Part shown: positions 1 through 7,676 of the stretch, piece after piece
How the letters are laid out: each line of letters opens with the position of its first letter
Numbering within the stretch: position 1 is the stretch's first letter
From: Lentisphaerota bacterium
GTDB taxonomy: Bacteria > Verrucomicrobiota > Lentisphaeria > Oligosphaerales > Oligosphaeraceae
DNA: 24,864 nt
Assembly: GCA_012799755.1 (NCBI GenBank)
Contig: JAAZKQ010000406.1
Coordinates: 1-24,864 of the forward strand
Direction of reading: 5' to 3'
Notes under the pieces: model-generated
Seen by the model: the letters and a program-made list of their open reading frames with translations, nothing else
The model's database searches: none
Told to the model about the DNA's origin: nothing
Program-made: the position numbers and the translations under genes

Positions 1-74
1 CGCTTTCAGCGCTCAAATGCTAGGGAGAAGATGTTTGGCGGCAGGGCGGTCAGAATGACTGCAGGAACAAAGTT

Positions 75-94
75 ATCAATCGGTGACCGATTAC
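75..94 (+). repeat. Dispersed 20-bp motif ATCAATSGGTGACYGGTTAC, copy 1
   Basis: The sequence ATCAATCGGTGACCGATTAC recurs with few changes at 4601-4620 and 15622-15641, and inverted at 15399-15418 and 24751-24769. Its right half is close to the palindrome GTGACCGGTCAC. All copies are intergenic and near other repeats. The function is unknown. Confidence 0.7.
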
Positions 95-113
95 GGCATG
101 ATGCCATTTGATA

Positions 114-227
114 CCGGTCGTGCCGGTGGTCTTTTTCTTGTGCCTTTACAAGGCACCACCTCATGGGGAGCTCGCCACCCCAGCCTGAAGGCTGGGGTTA
201 AGCATGGTTAAGCGCCTACGGCGCCAA
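114..227 (+). repeat. Four-hairpin intergenic repeat, copy A
   Basis: This about 114-bp element is nearly identical to the reverse complement of 15503-15620. It carries four hairpins in a row: ACCGG/CCGGT (113-127), GTGCCTT/AAGGCAC (140-156), CCCCAGCC/GGCTGGGG with a TGAA loop (178-197) and GCGCC/GGCGC (212-224). In the third stem the A-T pair of this copy is a G-C pair in the other copy, so base pairing is preserved. It resembles REP/BIME-type elements, but no REP-associated transposase is seen nearby. It could be a structured RNA, a recombination site or a non-autonomous element. Confidence 0.75.
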
Positions 228-448
228 GTTGTTCATTTGCTGACATCTTGTTGACAGCGTAGACTAGAAACCTGCTGCACGATTGGGAGAGGACGCGTCT
301 GATGCGGCATGCGGTGGCTGCGAATATCAACGAGTGACCGCTTGCCATTCGATAGTTTTTGTACTTGACTTGGGGTCGTCTTCTAAGCTCGAAACGAGTA
401 TATTTTTGCACAGCTCTGTCATCTCGAAAACAGCGAAAGGAAAAAATC

Positions 449-1201
449 ATGTCAAAGGTTGAGTATCCTCGCATTCTTGGTCATCGTGGTACGCTGGAAA
501 GGTTTACGGAGAATGGCATCAAGGCCTTTGAATATGCTCTGGCAAATGGTGTCACGGGCTTTGAAACGGACTTTCGCTTCACGGCGGACGGCGTCGTGGT
601 CGTGATGCACGATTCCGACATCAAACGGACGACAACGGGCGAGGGCGTGGTTGAAACGATGACGCTCGCGCAACTCAAGTTGTGCAAACTCAAAAATTCC
701 GATGAAACGATTCCGACGGCCGATGAGCTGTTCGCACTGTTCGACCAGCGCCGTGATTTCTATTTTGAGCTCGAAATGAAGGCGCGTTACGGCGAGTACT
801 ATGATGAAACGCGCATGGACGACTATATCAACAAGCTGTATGCTTCCGCGGCAGCTCACTTAAGTCGTGGTACCTACGTCTTTACCTGTTTTGACACACG
901 TATTCTTAAACGCGTCAAGCAGTTGCATCCGGACGCGAAGGTTGGTTTGATCGCGGGCGGCTTGACGCAAGCACTGGTGGATGCGGCCATTGACGCTCAA
1001 TGCTACAGCATTGCACCGACCTTGAACGGGACGGAACAGGCGCTGGTGGATGCCGCGAAAGCTGCGGGACTCAAAGTGAATCTCTGGCATTCCGAGACAC
1101 TTGAGCTGTGGAAAAAGGCGCGTGACATGGGGGCGGCTGTCTCAACCAATAATCATCCCGTGGCGGTTCTGCAAGCCCTGCGCGAAGCAGGTCTTGCCTG
1201 A
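449..1201 (+). CDS. Glycerophosphodiester phosphodiesterase family protein
   Basis: A 250-residue protein that fills the length of a single GDPD TIM-barrel domain. The family hydrolyses glycerophosphodiesters to glycerol 3-phosphate and an alcohol. The signature residues are visible: GHRGT near the N-terminus (His12, Arg13), ETDFR (Glu39, Asp41) for metal binding, and VVVMHDSD (His54), followed by the usual TTTGEG stretch. The ATG at 449 is chosen because GAAAGG lies about 8 nt upstream; an in-frame ATG at 359 would add 30 residues unlike the family. No signal peptide is seen, so it is probably cytoplasmic. The gene stands alone, 246 bp before the next one. Family assignment is firm; the substrate is unknown. 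Confidence 0.92.
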   Translation: MSKVEYPRILGHRGTLERFTENGIKAFEYALANGVTGFETDFRFTADGVVVVMHDSDIKRTTTGEGVVETMTLAQLKLCKLKNSDETIPTADELFALFDQRRDFYFELEMKARYGEYYDETRMDDYINKLYASAAAHLSRGTYVFTCFDTRILKRVKQLHPDAKVGLIAGGLTQALVDAAIDAQCYSIAPTLNGTEQALVDAAKAAGLKVNLWHSETLELWKKARDMGAAVSTNNHPVAVLQALREAGLA

Positions 1202-1447
1202 AGGCAGTGATTGGCATGGCGGGCGGTCGTCTTGGCTGGAATTCAGTGAGGGTGGACTGTACTGGGATTAAGAGCATCCTGAGTGAAACCATGTGCGCGA
1301 CGCTGTGCCCGCCGTGCATGACGGGCATTGTTGGCACCAGTCTGCGGCTTGTGAAGCCATCCGGCTGTGCAATTAGTCATTGCCGTCAATGCCTGTATTC
1401 GATGTGCGAGCAGTGTTTTTAGTCAAGTCCTAAGCAGGAGGTCCGCG

Positions 1448-3535
1448 ATGCGGAGTCGGTTGCTGTGTTTGTCCGCGCTTATGTCTTTTGGTGTGTGCGG
1501 ATGGGTTCGTTCGCAGGAAGTGCCATTTCGCGACGATTTAAGCGGGAGCTTGGAGTCGTTGCGCGCTTTTGGCTGGAAGATTCCTGGCGCCGGCGTGCGT
1601 TCGGCTGCTGGTTCGCTTGAGATTACGGCGAGCGGCGGCGAGCGGCGGCAGGTGTTGCTGGACGTGCCGGTCGAAGTCGGGAAGTACTATTGCGGCAGCG
1701 TCAGCGTCAGAACCGAGAATGTCCTGCCGCGCGACAATTTTGATCGCGGGGCGACGTTGTTTTTTGGCTTTTTGGATGGCGAGCGCAAGTGGGTGACCGG
1801 CGGCGAATTCCCGCGCGGGGGAATGCAGACGAGCGATTGGCAGAAAGTGGCGATCTCTTCGACGATCGCCATTCCAGAGCAAGTCCGTTTCATCCAGGTC
1901 TGGCTCTGCGTGGAGGGGCAGGGCAGGGCCTGGTTCCGGGATTTTGAGATGAGCGAGTTGAAGTTGGAGACGCTGCTGAGCATTGACGCTACGGCGAATC
2001 CGCCGACCTTGCATTCACCGCTGCCTCCAATGCAGGGCGTCAAGGATAATCTGCGGCGGCGGATTTTGCTGAGCCAAGACTCGTCCTTTCCGCCGTCTTC
2101 GACGTTTGAGTTCATGACCAACGCTGAGGTTTTCACACCACCGCATGCCCTGGTTCCCGGCGTTTGGCATGCGCGCAACTGCTGGACGCACCGCCGCGGC
2201 GATTTGCCATGCCGAACCGACACCTTCACAGTGGCGACTCTGCCGGCCGGCTATGCCGTGAAGGTGGCCAAGGACTTTCCGAACGGCGTGTTCGCGCCCC
2301 GCGCCGAGTTGAGGATACGCTTTTATCCGCCGCTGGCCGAGGGGACGAAGGTCGAGGTCACAATTGGTGATGAGCCAGTCGAAGTGCTCGCCCAGACGCC
2401 GACAGCAATGGGGTTCCGGCCTGGCCGCGATTTGGCGCCCGGTTGCCACCAGGTCAAGGTCGTCCTTGACGGCAAGACCACGGAATTGCTTTACGTCAAC
2501 AAGAATCCAGCAGCCAAGATCACTTTCCGCGACGACCTGATAATGCTGATTGACGACAAGCCGTTTTTTCCGGTCGGGACCTACCGTGATCCTTCTGATG
2601 AATTGCATACTTTCACCGGCATTAAGGAGGCCGGCTTCAATCTTACCCACTCATATTTTTTTGAAGCTCCCCGTACGCCTGGAGAGGCCCGTGCGTATCT
2701 GCGCGACTGCGTCAAAAACGGTGTGATGGCCTACATCGGCATCCCGAGGAAATGGATGCAAAACGAGCAGTTCGACGCCATTGAGGCATTCTGCGGCGAG
2801 GTCTATGACGAGTCCGGCCTGGTGACCTGGTATCTGGCAGACGAACCAGAGATGTGGCTCAACCGTTTCAACTTCCGGGCCAGCGCGGAGGCGGTGAAAA
2901 GCGCCGGTCACGGCATTCCCCGCACCTTGCTGATGTGCACAAGCAACCCGAACAGCGAGCTCAACCGCTTTTATGGCGCCGGCTTGTCCGACATCTACTG
3001 GCACGACTCCTACCCGGTCGGACGGCATCCTGTAGTCAGCATGGTCAAGGCGCTGGAAAATTCGCGGTCGCTGGCTTCTCCTGAGCAGCCTTTGTGGGCG
3101 GTCATCCAAGCGTTTGACTGGCGTGATAAAAAGGTGCGCGAGCTGCCGCCGGAGGAAGTCGAGCCCAAGGCCGGCAAGATCCGCTGCATGACGCATCTGG
3201 CCTTGGCTACCGGCGTGCAGGGCGTCGTCTTCTATTGGCTGCCCAAGGATCGCTATGACATGCGCATCCATTCCCCCATTCAATGGGCCGAAGTGTGCTC
3301 GACCGCCCAGGAACTGAATGCCCTGATGCCCTTCCTGATCGGCAGAAATGAAAAGCTTCCGGCTGGAACGCTGCCAGAGGGTGTGTACTATTGGTTAAAA
3401 CGGGCCGATGACGGTCGGCGAGCCTTGGCAATTGTCAATCCAGAGGATAAGCAAGTCGAGGTCCAGATGGCAGCCCCCGGCGTATCATTGACGGCGACCC
3501 TGCCACCGCATGGCGTCAAGGTGAAAATCTATTAA
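1448..3535 (+). CDS. Secreted glycoside-hydrolase-like TIM-barrel protein with N-terminal CBM-like domain
   Basis: A 695-residue protein. The start at 1448 is set by a perfect AGGAGG at 1436-1441 with 6-nt spacing; an upstream in-frame ATG at 1367 has no such site. Residues 1-22 look like a signal peptide (two Arg, then a hydrophobic stretch), so it is probably exported. Residues about 30-165 read as a beta-rich carbohydrate-binding-like jelly roll. From about 360 there is a catalytic-type barrel: FFPVGTYRD opens the first strand, WYLADEPEM (Glu466) is a likely acid/base position, PLWAVIQAFDW and GVVFYWLPKD are later strands, and a small beta domain ends the protein. The architecture matches clan GH-A-like proteins common in polysaccharide degraders, but I cannot name a GH family or substrate. 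The second catalytic Glu is not obvious. Confidence 0.75.
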   Translation: MRSRLLCLSALMSFGVCGWVRSQEVPFRDDLSGSLESLRAFGWKIPGAGVRSAAGSLEITASGGERRQVLLDVPVEVGKYYCGSVSVRTENVLPRDNFDRGATLFFGFLDGERKWVTGGEFPRGGMQTSDWQKVAISSTIAIPEQVRFIQVWLCVEGQGRAWFRDFEMSELKLETLLSIDATANPPTLHSPLPPMQGVKDNLRRRILLSQDSSFPPSSTFEFMTNAEVFTPPHALVPGVWHARNCWTHRRGDLPCRTDTFTVATLPAGYAVKVAKDFPNGVFAPRAELRIRFYPPLAEGTKVEVTIGDEPVEVLAQTPTAMGFRPGRDLAPGCHQVKVVLDGKTTELLYVNKNPAAKITFRDDLIMLIDDKPFFPVGTYRDPSDELHTFTGIKEAGFNLTHSYFFEAPRTPGEARAYLRDCVKNGVMAYIGIPRKWMQNEQFDAIEAFCGEVYDESGLVTWYLADEPEMWLNRFNFRASAEAVKSAGHGIPRTLLMCTSNPNSELNRFYGAGLSDIYWHDSYPVGRHPVVSMVKALENSRSLASPEQPLWAVIQAFDWRDKKVRELPPEEVEPKAGKIRCMTHLALATGVQGVVFYWLPKDRYDMRIHSPIQWAEVCSTAQELNALMPFLIGRNEKLPAGTLPEGVYYWLKRADDGRRALAIVNPEDKQVEVQMAAPGVSLTATLPPHGVKVKIY

Positions 3536-3760
3536 GCCGCAAGGCGCTGAGCGTCAGTTGCCAAAGGCAGGGGCCGAACTTTTCTCCGTTGTTTATGTGG
3601 TAATCATGCCTATTTTATGGCCAAAGGAAGGCTGATAAAACGCCGGCGACAGACAAAAATCACCTCGTACCCTTCGGGGTGGTTACTGGTATGTGACACA
3701 GCTTCAGTGTGCCCAGTCCATCAGTCCACTTTGTCCATCTTACCAATCGGGAGGCAAGGC
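3536..3760. other. Intergenic region with partial repeat modules
   Basis: This stretch has no gene. It holds a short CCC-TTC-GGGG hairpin followed by TGGTTACTGG (about 3670-3689, the same 15-nt string as near 11020-11034), then three GTCCA units (3716-3741) and a partial CAATCGG motif. The repeats run right up to the ribosome-binding site of the next gene. Confidence 0.55.
3716..3741 (+). repeat. GTCCA-type tandem repeat, 3 units
   Basis: The units GTCCATCA, GTCCACTTT and GTCCATCTT lie in tandem, followed directly by ACCAATCGG. They belong to the same family as the long array at 4502-4600. Confidence 0.7.
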
Positions 3761-4435
3761 ATGATCCGGAAGCGCAACACGAAGGTGCCAGGCAAGCCCG
3801 TTACCGGTGAGGAACCGTCCTTCGCCGAAGTGGCGGCCATGATCGAACAGGCCAAACAGCGTGCCTATCAGGCCGTCAATACGGAGCTCATCAATCTCTA
3901 TTGGCAGATCGGCCAGTTCATCAGCCGCAAGATCGCGGCCGCCGAATGGGGCGAAGGCGTGGTGGAGAAACTGGCGGACTATATTCGGCGCCGCGACCCG
4001 AATCTGCGGGGATTTACTCGCCGCAATCTCTTTCGGATGCGGCAATTCTACGAGACTTATGCCGCGGACAAGAAAGTGTCAGCACTGCTGACACAATTGC
4101 CCTGGACTCACAACTTGCTCATCATGAGTCAGGTCAAGCGTTCCGAAGAGCGGGAGTTCTACCTGCGCATGGCGATTCAGGAACGATGGAGCAAGCGTGA
4201 ACTGGAACGGCAGATCAAGACGGCGCTGTTTGAGCGCAGTGTGCTGCAAACACCAAAAGTCTCACCAGTGGTGCGACAATTGCGCCCCGAGGTCGAAACG
4301 GTCTTCAAGGACGCCTACGTGGTGGAATTCCTGAATCTGCCGGATGGCCATTCAGAACGCGCGTTTGCCGGCAGGGTAGAAGCGGCTTCCAGCCGCTTTG
4401 CCAAGCGCTCATCTCCTGGTCAGGCTGCGGGCTAA
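3761..4435 (+). pseudogene. DUF1016/YhcG-like protein, 3'-truncated (nuclease domain lost)
   Basis: The open frame gives 224 residues. GGGAGG at 3749-3754, 6 nt before the ATG, supports the start at 3761. Residues about 15-195 match the DUF1016 N-terminal domain of YhcG-type PDDEXK proteins: AVNTELINLYWQIGQFIS, GFTRRNLFRMRQFYE, LPWTHNLLIM, then RWSKRELERQI. Full-length relatives are about 340-380 residues and continue after the KDAYVVEFLNLPDGHSE region into the PDDEXK nuclease domain. Here that homology stops, and the last about 24 residues are encoded by palindromic repeat DNA: stem-loops at 4380-4398 and 4426-4444, with the TAA stop in the second loop. No nuclease motif follows. The remnant might still fold as the N-terminal domain, but nuclease activity should be gone. 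Confidence 0.75.
4380..4398. repeat. Perfect 8-bp stem-loop
   Basis: AAGCGGCT/AGCCGCTT with a TCC loop. It lies inside the broken end of the DUF1016 frame and marks the start of the repeat-derived sequence. Confidence 0.7.
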
Positions 4436-4444
4436 AAGCCCGCA
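4426..4444. repeat. Perfect 8-bp stem-loop carrying the stop codon
   Basis: TGCGGGCT/AGCCCGCA with an AAA loop. The stop codon of the truncated DUF1016 frame (4433-4435) falls at the loop. There is no T-run after it, so it is unlikely to be an intrinsic terminator. Confidence 0.65.
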
Positions 4445-4501
4445 ACACAGCCGGGAAACAGGCGTGCCTGGCGCCGCAGAACGGACAGGAAACAGGTGCC
4501 T

Positions 4502-4600
4502 GTCCACAATGTCCACAAAGTCCACAAAGTCCACAAAGTCCACAAAGTCCACAATGTCCACGCTGTCCACAAAGTCCACAAAGTCCACAAAGTCCACTTT
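4502..4600 (+). repeat. GTCCACAAA 9-bp tandem repeat, 11 units
   Basis: Eleven consecutive 9-nt units begin with GTCCAC. The last three bases are AAA in seven units, AAT in two, and GCT and TTT in one each. The first six bases are invariant and only the last three vary. The array is followed without a gap by the ATCAATCGGTGACC motif. A 9-bp unit keeps any reading frame open, so it yields long false ORFs on both strands. Confidence 0.95.
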
Positions 4601-4620
4601 ATCAATCGGTGACCGGTCAC
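4601..4620 (+). repeat. Dispersed ATCAATSGGTGACY motif, copy 2
   Basis: ATCAATCGGTGACCGGTCAC, joined directly to the GTCCA array. The last 12 bases (4609-4620) are the perfect palindrome GTGACCGGTCAC. Confidence 0.75.
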
Positions 4621-4746
4621 CTTTCCCGGGCAGGATCGTTTTGCCGATGGGCGGATGAGGGATTACGTTGAGTACGTCTATCTGGTGCCGCAAAGGCAAG
4701 CAGGCGTTTTGCATCGCAATGAGTAAAACATGAGGGTATTTGCATC

Positions 4747-5067
4747 ATGGCCACGAACAAAATTATTTGCACTGCCAATCAGGTTGATTATGCGGCGATC
4801 AGGAAAGCAATGTGTGCCGGGGCGCGCACGGCAGCCGAGGTCGTGAAACTGGCCGGTGTCTGCAACCAATGCCAGGGCTGCCAAGAAAATCTGCCTTGGA
4901 TACTGGCCTCAGTCTGCGGATGCAAGAACGTTTCGCTGCAAGCCGTGATTGATGCCGTGAAAAATGGCGCTGACACGGTGGATAAAGTCGCTGAAAAAAC
5001 CGGTGCCGGAATAGATTGCGGGCGCTGCAAGGCCTTGGTCGCCAATATCATCGAGCTTGGACGCTAG
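4747..5067 (+). CDS. Double BFD-like [2Fe-2S]-binding protein
   Basis: A 106-residue protein made of two BFD-like [2Fe-2S] domains. The family binds one cluster with four Cys in the pattern CxC...CxxC and acts in electron transfer or iron handling, for example bacterioferritin-associated ferredoxin. The second domain (about 55-106) is canonical: VCGCKNVS (Cys57, Cys59) and GIDCGRCKAL (Cys91, Cys94). The first (about 5-54) has a single Cys8 where CxC is expected, but carries VCNQCQGC (Cys39, Cys42, Cys45), so it may use another ligand set. The start is supported by GAGGG at 4732-4736. No partner oxidoreductase adjoins it. The fold call is secure; the role is open. Confidence 0.82.
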   Translation: MATNKIICTANQVDYAAIRKAMCAGARTAAEVVKLAGVCNQCQGCQENLPWILASVCGCKNVSLQAVIDAVKNGADTVDKVAEKTGAGIDCGRCKALVANIIELGR

Positions 5068-5101
5068 GGGCGAGGGAACGAGAGAACGCGAGACGCGGGG
5101 C

Positions 5102-5124
5102 GGCAGGCTGAAGCCTGAACTGCC
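5102..5124. repeat. Short palindrome of the GGCTGAAGCC type
   Basis: GGCAG/CTGCC encloses AGGCTGAAGCCT. It is similar in loop style (TGAA) to the hairpins at 178-197 and 8322-8340. It lies upstream of the TIM-barrel gene. Confidence 0.5.
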
Positions 5125-5164
5125 GACGCTACAGGCAGCAGCCTAAAGAAAGGCCAGGTGGCGA

Positions 5165-6031
5165 ATGCGGCCAGGTGTTTTCACATCGTTTATGGCGGGA
5201 ATGTCGTATGAGACGGCTTTGCCGATGATTCAGGCTGCCGGTTTCCAAGTTGTCAGCCTGGGCGGAAATCCGCAATTGGCGGGCTATGCGACAGCCGCAG
5301 CGCGGCGACAGCTGACAGCGCTGTTGCGCAAGCACGGTCTGGTGGTTGATTCGGTGCACGCGCCATTCCCCGAGGGCGACCGGCTGTTTGCCGAAGATGA
5401 GGCGATGCGCCGGGAGTCAGTGCGGCTCTGCAAGCTTGCTTTGGATGCCGCCGCCGAGGTCAAGGGCCGGGCGGTCGTCATTCACTTGATTCAGCCCTAC
5501 GGCATCCCGCCGGGCGAACAGCGCGACCGCATGATTGCGCAGGGCCGCCGGAGCGTCGCCGAGCTGGCGCAACACGCCGAAGCGCGCCAGGTCGGCCTGG
5601 CCCTGGAAAATGGCCAGCGGCGAGACTACGATGAAGTGCTTTTCGCTCTTCTGGATGAGCTGCCGACGCCGTACGTCGGGCTGTGCTATGATTCCGGCCA
5701 CGAGCATATTCAAAACCGGTGTTTTCAGATATTGCAGCAGTATGGCGACCGGCTGCTGGCGTTGCACATCCATGACAACACGGGTCACGATGCGCACCTT
5801 TTGCCGTTTTCGGGCACCGTGCCCTGGGAGGATTTCGGCAAAGCCATGGCCGGCTTGAAGTTTGCCGGCGATCTGGTCCTGGAGTCGGGCATGGGCAATG
5901 AGTCATTTCAGACGCCGGAGGATTTTCTGGCGGAGGCCATGCGCCGCTGCCGGCGCCTGCAAGAAATGATGACGGAAAGTGGCGGCTTTGCCAACGGCGA
6001 TGGCGCCGGGAGCCAAGCCGCCAGGAGTTGA
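5165..6031 (+). CDS. Sugar phosphate isomerase/epimerase-like TIM-barrel protein
   Basis: A 288-residue protein of the xylose-isomerase-like TIM-barrel family, whose members isomerise or epimerise sugars, inosose or related compounds using a divalent metal. The metal and active-site pattern is visible: VHAPF (His65), VIHLIQP (His107), LALENG (Glu148), CYDSGH (Asp176, His179), LHIHDN (His201, His203) and LVLESG (Glu240). The length is typical. GAAAGG at 5148-5153 supports the start at 5165, though an in-frame alternative cannot be excluded. The ceramidase-family gene begins 35 bp downstream on the same strand, so the two probably form an operon. No signal peptide is seen. The true substrate cannot be read from the sequence. 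Confidence 0.85.
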   Translation: MRPGVFTSFMAGMSYETALPMIQAAGFQVVSLGGNPQLAGYATAAARRQLTALLRKHGLVVDSVHAPFPEGDRLFAEDEAMRRESVRLCKLALDAAAEVKGRAVVIHLIQPYGIPPGEQRDRMIAQGRRSVAELAQHAEARQVGLALENGQRRDYDEVLFALLDELPTPYVGLCYDSGHEHIQNRCFQILQQYGDRLLALHIHDNTGHDAHLLPFSGTVPWEDFGKAMAGLKFAGDLVLESGMGNESFQTPEDFLAEAMRRCRRLQEMMTESGGFANGDGAGSQAARS

Positions 6032-6066
6032 GATGCGTCGCAACCATTGCCAAGGAGTGAGCAAAA

Positions 6067-7404
6067 ATGGAACAGGGAGTCGCCACCTGCCGAGCTGGAG
6101 TCGCGAGGGTCTGCATTACGCCGCCGCTGCCATGTGACATGGCCGGATATTTTCATCGCCGCATAGCCGAAAGCGTCAGCCGCGATTTGTATGCCACGGC
6201 GCTGGCCTTTGAAAAGGATGGCCAGACTGCGGTCGTGGTCGGCGCCGACCTGATTGCCATGACCGACGAGGTCTGCCGGCCGGCCTTCGCCAAGGCGCAT
6301 GAGCGCTGGGGCATTCCTTTGAGTAGCATGATCGCCTGCGCCACGCATACCCACACTGGCCCGGAAATTCGTCGAGGCTCCATCATTCCAATGGCGGAAG
6401 ACTATTTGCGCATCGTGCCCGGTCTGATCGAACAGGCTGTCATCAGCGCCTTGGAGAACATGTCGGAGGCTGTGCTGTGTTTTGGCGAAACCACTGCGCC
6501 GGGCCTGGCCCACAACCGCCTCTCGCGTTGCGCGGACGGCTCAGAAGTGTTCGGCGGCCAAGGCGGTAGCGCCAAGGTCATCGGCGCAGCTGGGCCGACC
6601 GACGACAGCGTCCAGACCCTGGCTATTTACAGGCCGGATAAAACGCTGCGCGGTCTGCTGATCAATTTCGCCTGTCACCCGGACACCTCCGGCGGCGGCA
6701 AGGCCACGGCGATTGATTCGGATTGGCCGGGCGAAATGACCTCGTATCTGCAAGGCATTCTCGGCGCAGAGCTGCCGGTGCTGTTCATGCAGGGAACGGC
6801 CGGAGACATCAATACGCGCGATTCGCGCGCGCCGCAGACGCCCTGGCTGCCGGGTGGACGCAGCAAGCTGGCCCGCGGCGTCGCGGGGGCTGCTCTCTAT
6901 GCGATGCAGATTGCCCGGCCACTGCCGGAAATCGTCATCCGGAGCGCGCGTCAGGCGTTGGAGCTGCCATTTTATGTGCGCGACCAGACGCTTTTTGACC
7001 TGGTTGAGAAGCTCAAGCAAAAGGGCGAAGCCGCCACGTATTTTGAGCAGAACCTGATCAAGCGGGTGGAAGGCTGGCAGAATGACGGCAAGAACGATCA
7101 CATTGAAGTCACGGCGCTGCGGCTCGGCGACCTGGCGATTGCGGCCATGCCGGGCGAAATTTTCACTGGCTGGGGCCTGGAGATCAAGCGCTATTCACCG
7201 GCCCGGCATACGATGATCGCCGAATTGGCCAGTTCGCACAATGGCTTGACCGGCTACAAGGCGACCAGCGATCAGGCCCTGCGCGGCGCCCGCGCTATCG
7301 GCGCCTACGGCACCCTGCCGACCATGAGCCAACGCCATTGTCCCGCTTCCGGCCAGATGATGTCCGACAGCGCCATCGCCCTGCTGCATGAACTGTGGCC
7401 CTGA
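6067..7404 (+). CDS. Neutral/alkaline non-lysosomal ceramidase N-terminal family protein
   Basis: A 445-residue protein with the ceramidase N-terminal-type metallohydrolase domain over most of its length. Family marks include ACATHTHTGPE (His94, His96), NFACHPD (His204), MQGTAGDIN, AMPGEIF and a C-terminal LASSHNGLTGYKATSD. The conserved His residues match the zinc site of the family. True ceramidases are longer, secreted and carry a C-terminal beta domain. This protein lacks a signal peptide and that domain, so the natural substrate is probably not ceramide. AAGGAG at 6052-6057 supports the start. It is likely co-transcribed with the upstream isomerase-like gene, which suggests hydrolysis plus rearrangement of a sugar- or polyol-derived compound. 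Confidence 0.85.
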   Translation: MEQGVATCRAGVARVCITPPLPCDMAGYFHRRIAESVSRDLYATALAFEKDGQTAVVVGADLIAMTDEVCRPAFAKAHERWGIPLSSMIACATHTHTGPEIRRGSIIPMAEDYLRIVPGLIEQAVISALENMSEAVLCFGETTAPGLAHNRLSRCADGSEVFGGQGGSAKVIGAAGPTDDSVQTLAIYRPDKTLRGLLINFACHPDTSGGGKATAIDSDWPGEMTSYLQGILGAELPVLFMQGTAGDINTRDSRAPQTPWLPGGRSKLARGVAGAALYAMQIARPLPEIVIRSARQALELPFYVRDQTLFDLVEKLKQKGEAATYFEQNLIKRVEGWQNDGKNDHIEVTALRLGDLAIAAMPGEIFTGWGLEIKRYSPARHTMIAELASSHNGLTGYKATSDQALRGARAIGAYGTLPTMSQRHCPASGQMMSDSAIALLHELWP

Positions 7405-7676
7405 TGGCGATAAGGGCAAAGGGCCCCCTGAGCCGTGCTGCCTGCAACTGACGGAACGATGGACGGTATGGACAAGATGGACACGATGGACGATAGCGCA
7501 TAGCGCCCTGCGTCTCATCTGTTTCATGCGTCCCGTTCCCTACCAAAGACTGGGCGCTTGCCATGGTTTTCGCCGCGAATCGTTTGACAGTACGCGCGCG
7601 GGCAACGAAAGTAGCCATGCGCTCCACGGCCCGGCAAAAGCAGGTTTTCTATGGGAAAACACGTTCAGTGGATATT
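7405..7676. other. Intergenic region with GTCCA array
   Basis: Apart from the inverted GTCCA array at 7459-7494, nothing coding or regulatory can be supported here. No terminator with a T-tract is visible after the ceramidase-family gene. Confidence 0.5.
7459..7494 (-). repeat. GTCCA-type tandem repeat, 4 units, inverted
   Basis: Four 9-nt units ATGGACNNN (GGT, AAG, ACG, GAT) are the reverse complement of the GTCCAT form of the 4502-4600 array. Confidence 0.85.

Noticed and set aside
4480..4620. CRISPR array
   Set aside because: Units are 9 bp with no spacers, so it is a simple tandem repeat and not a CRISPR.
4398..4714. Open frames on both strands across the tandem repeat
   Set aside because: A 9-bp unit keeps all frames open by periodicity, and the products are simple repeats (KST, VDF and LWT types) with no start signal.
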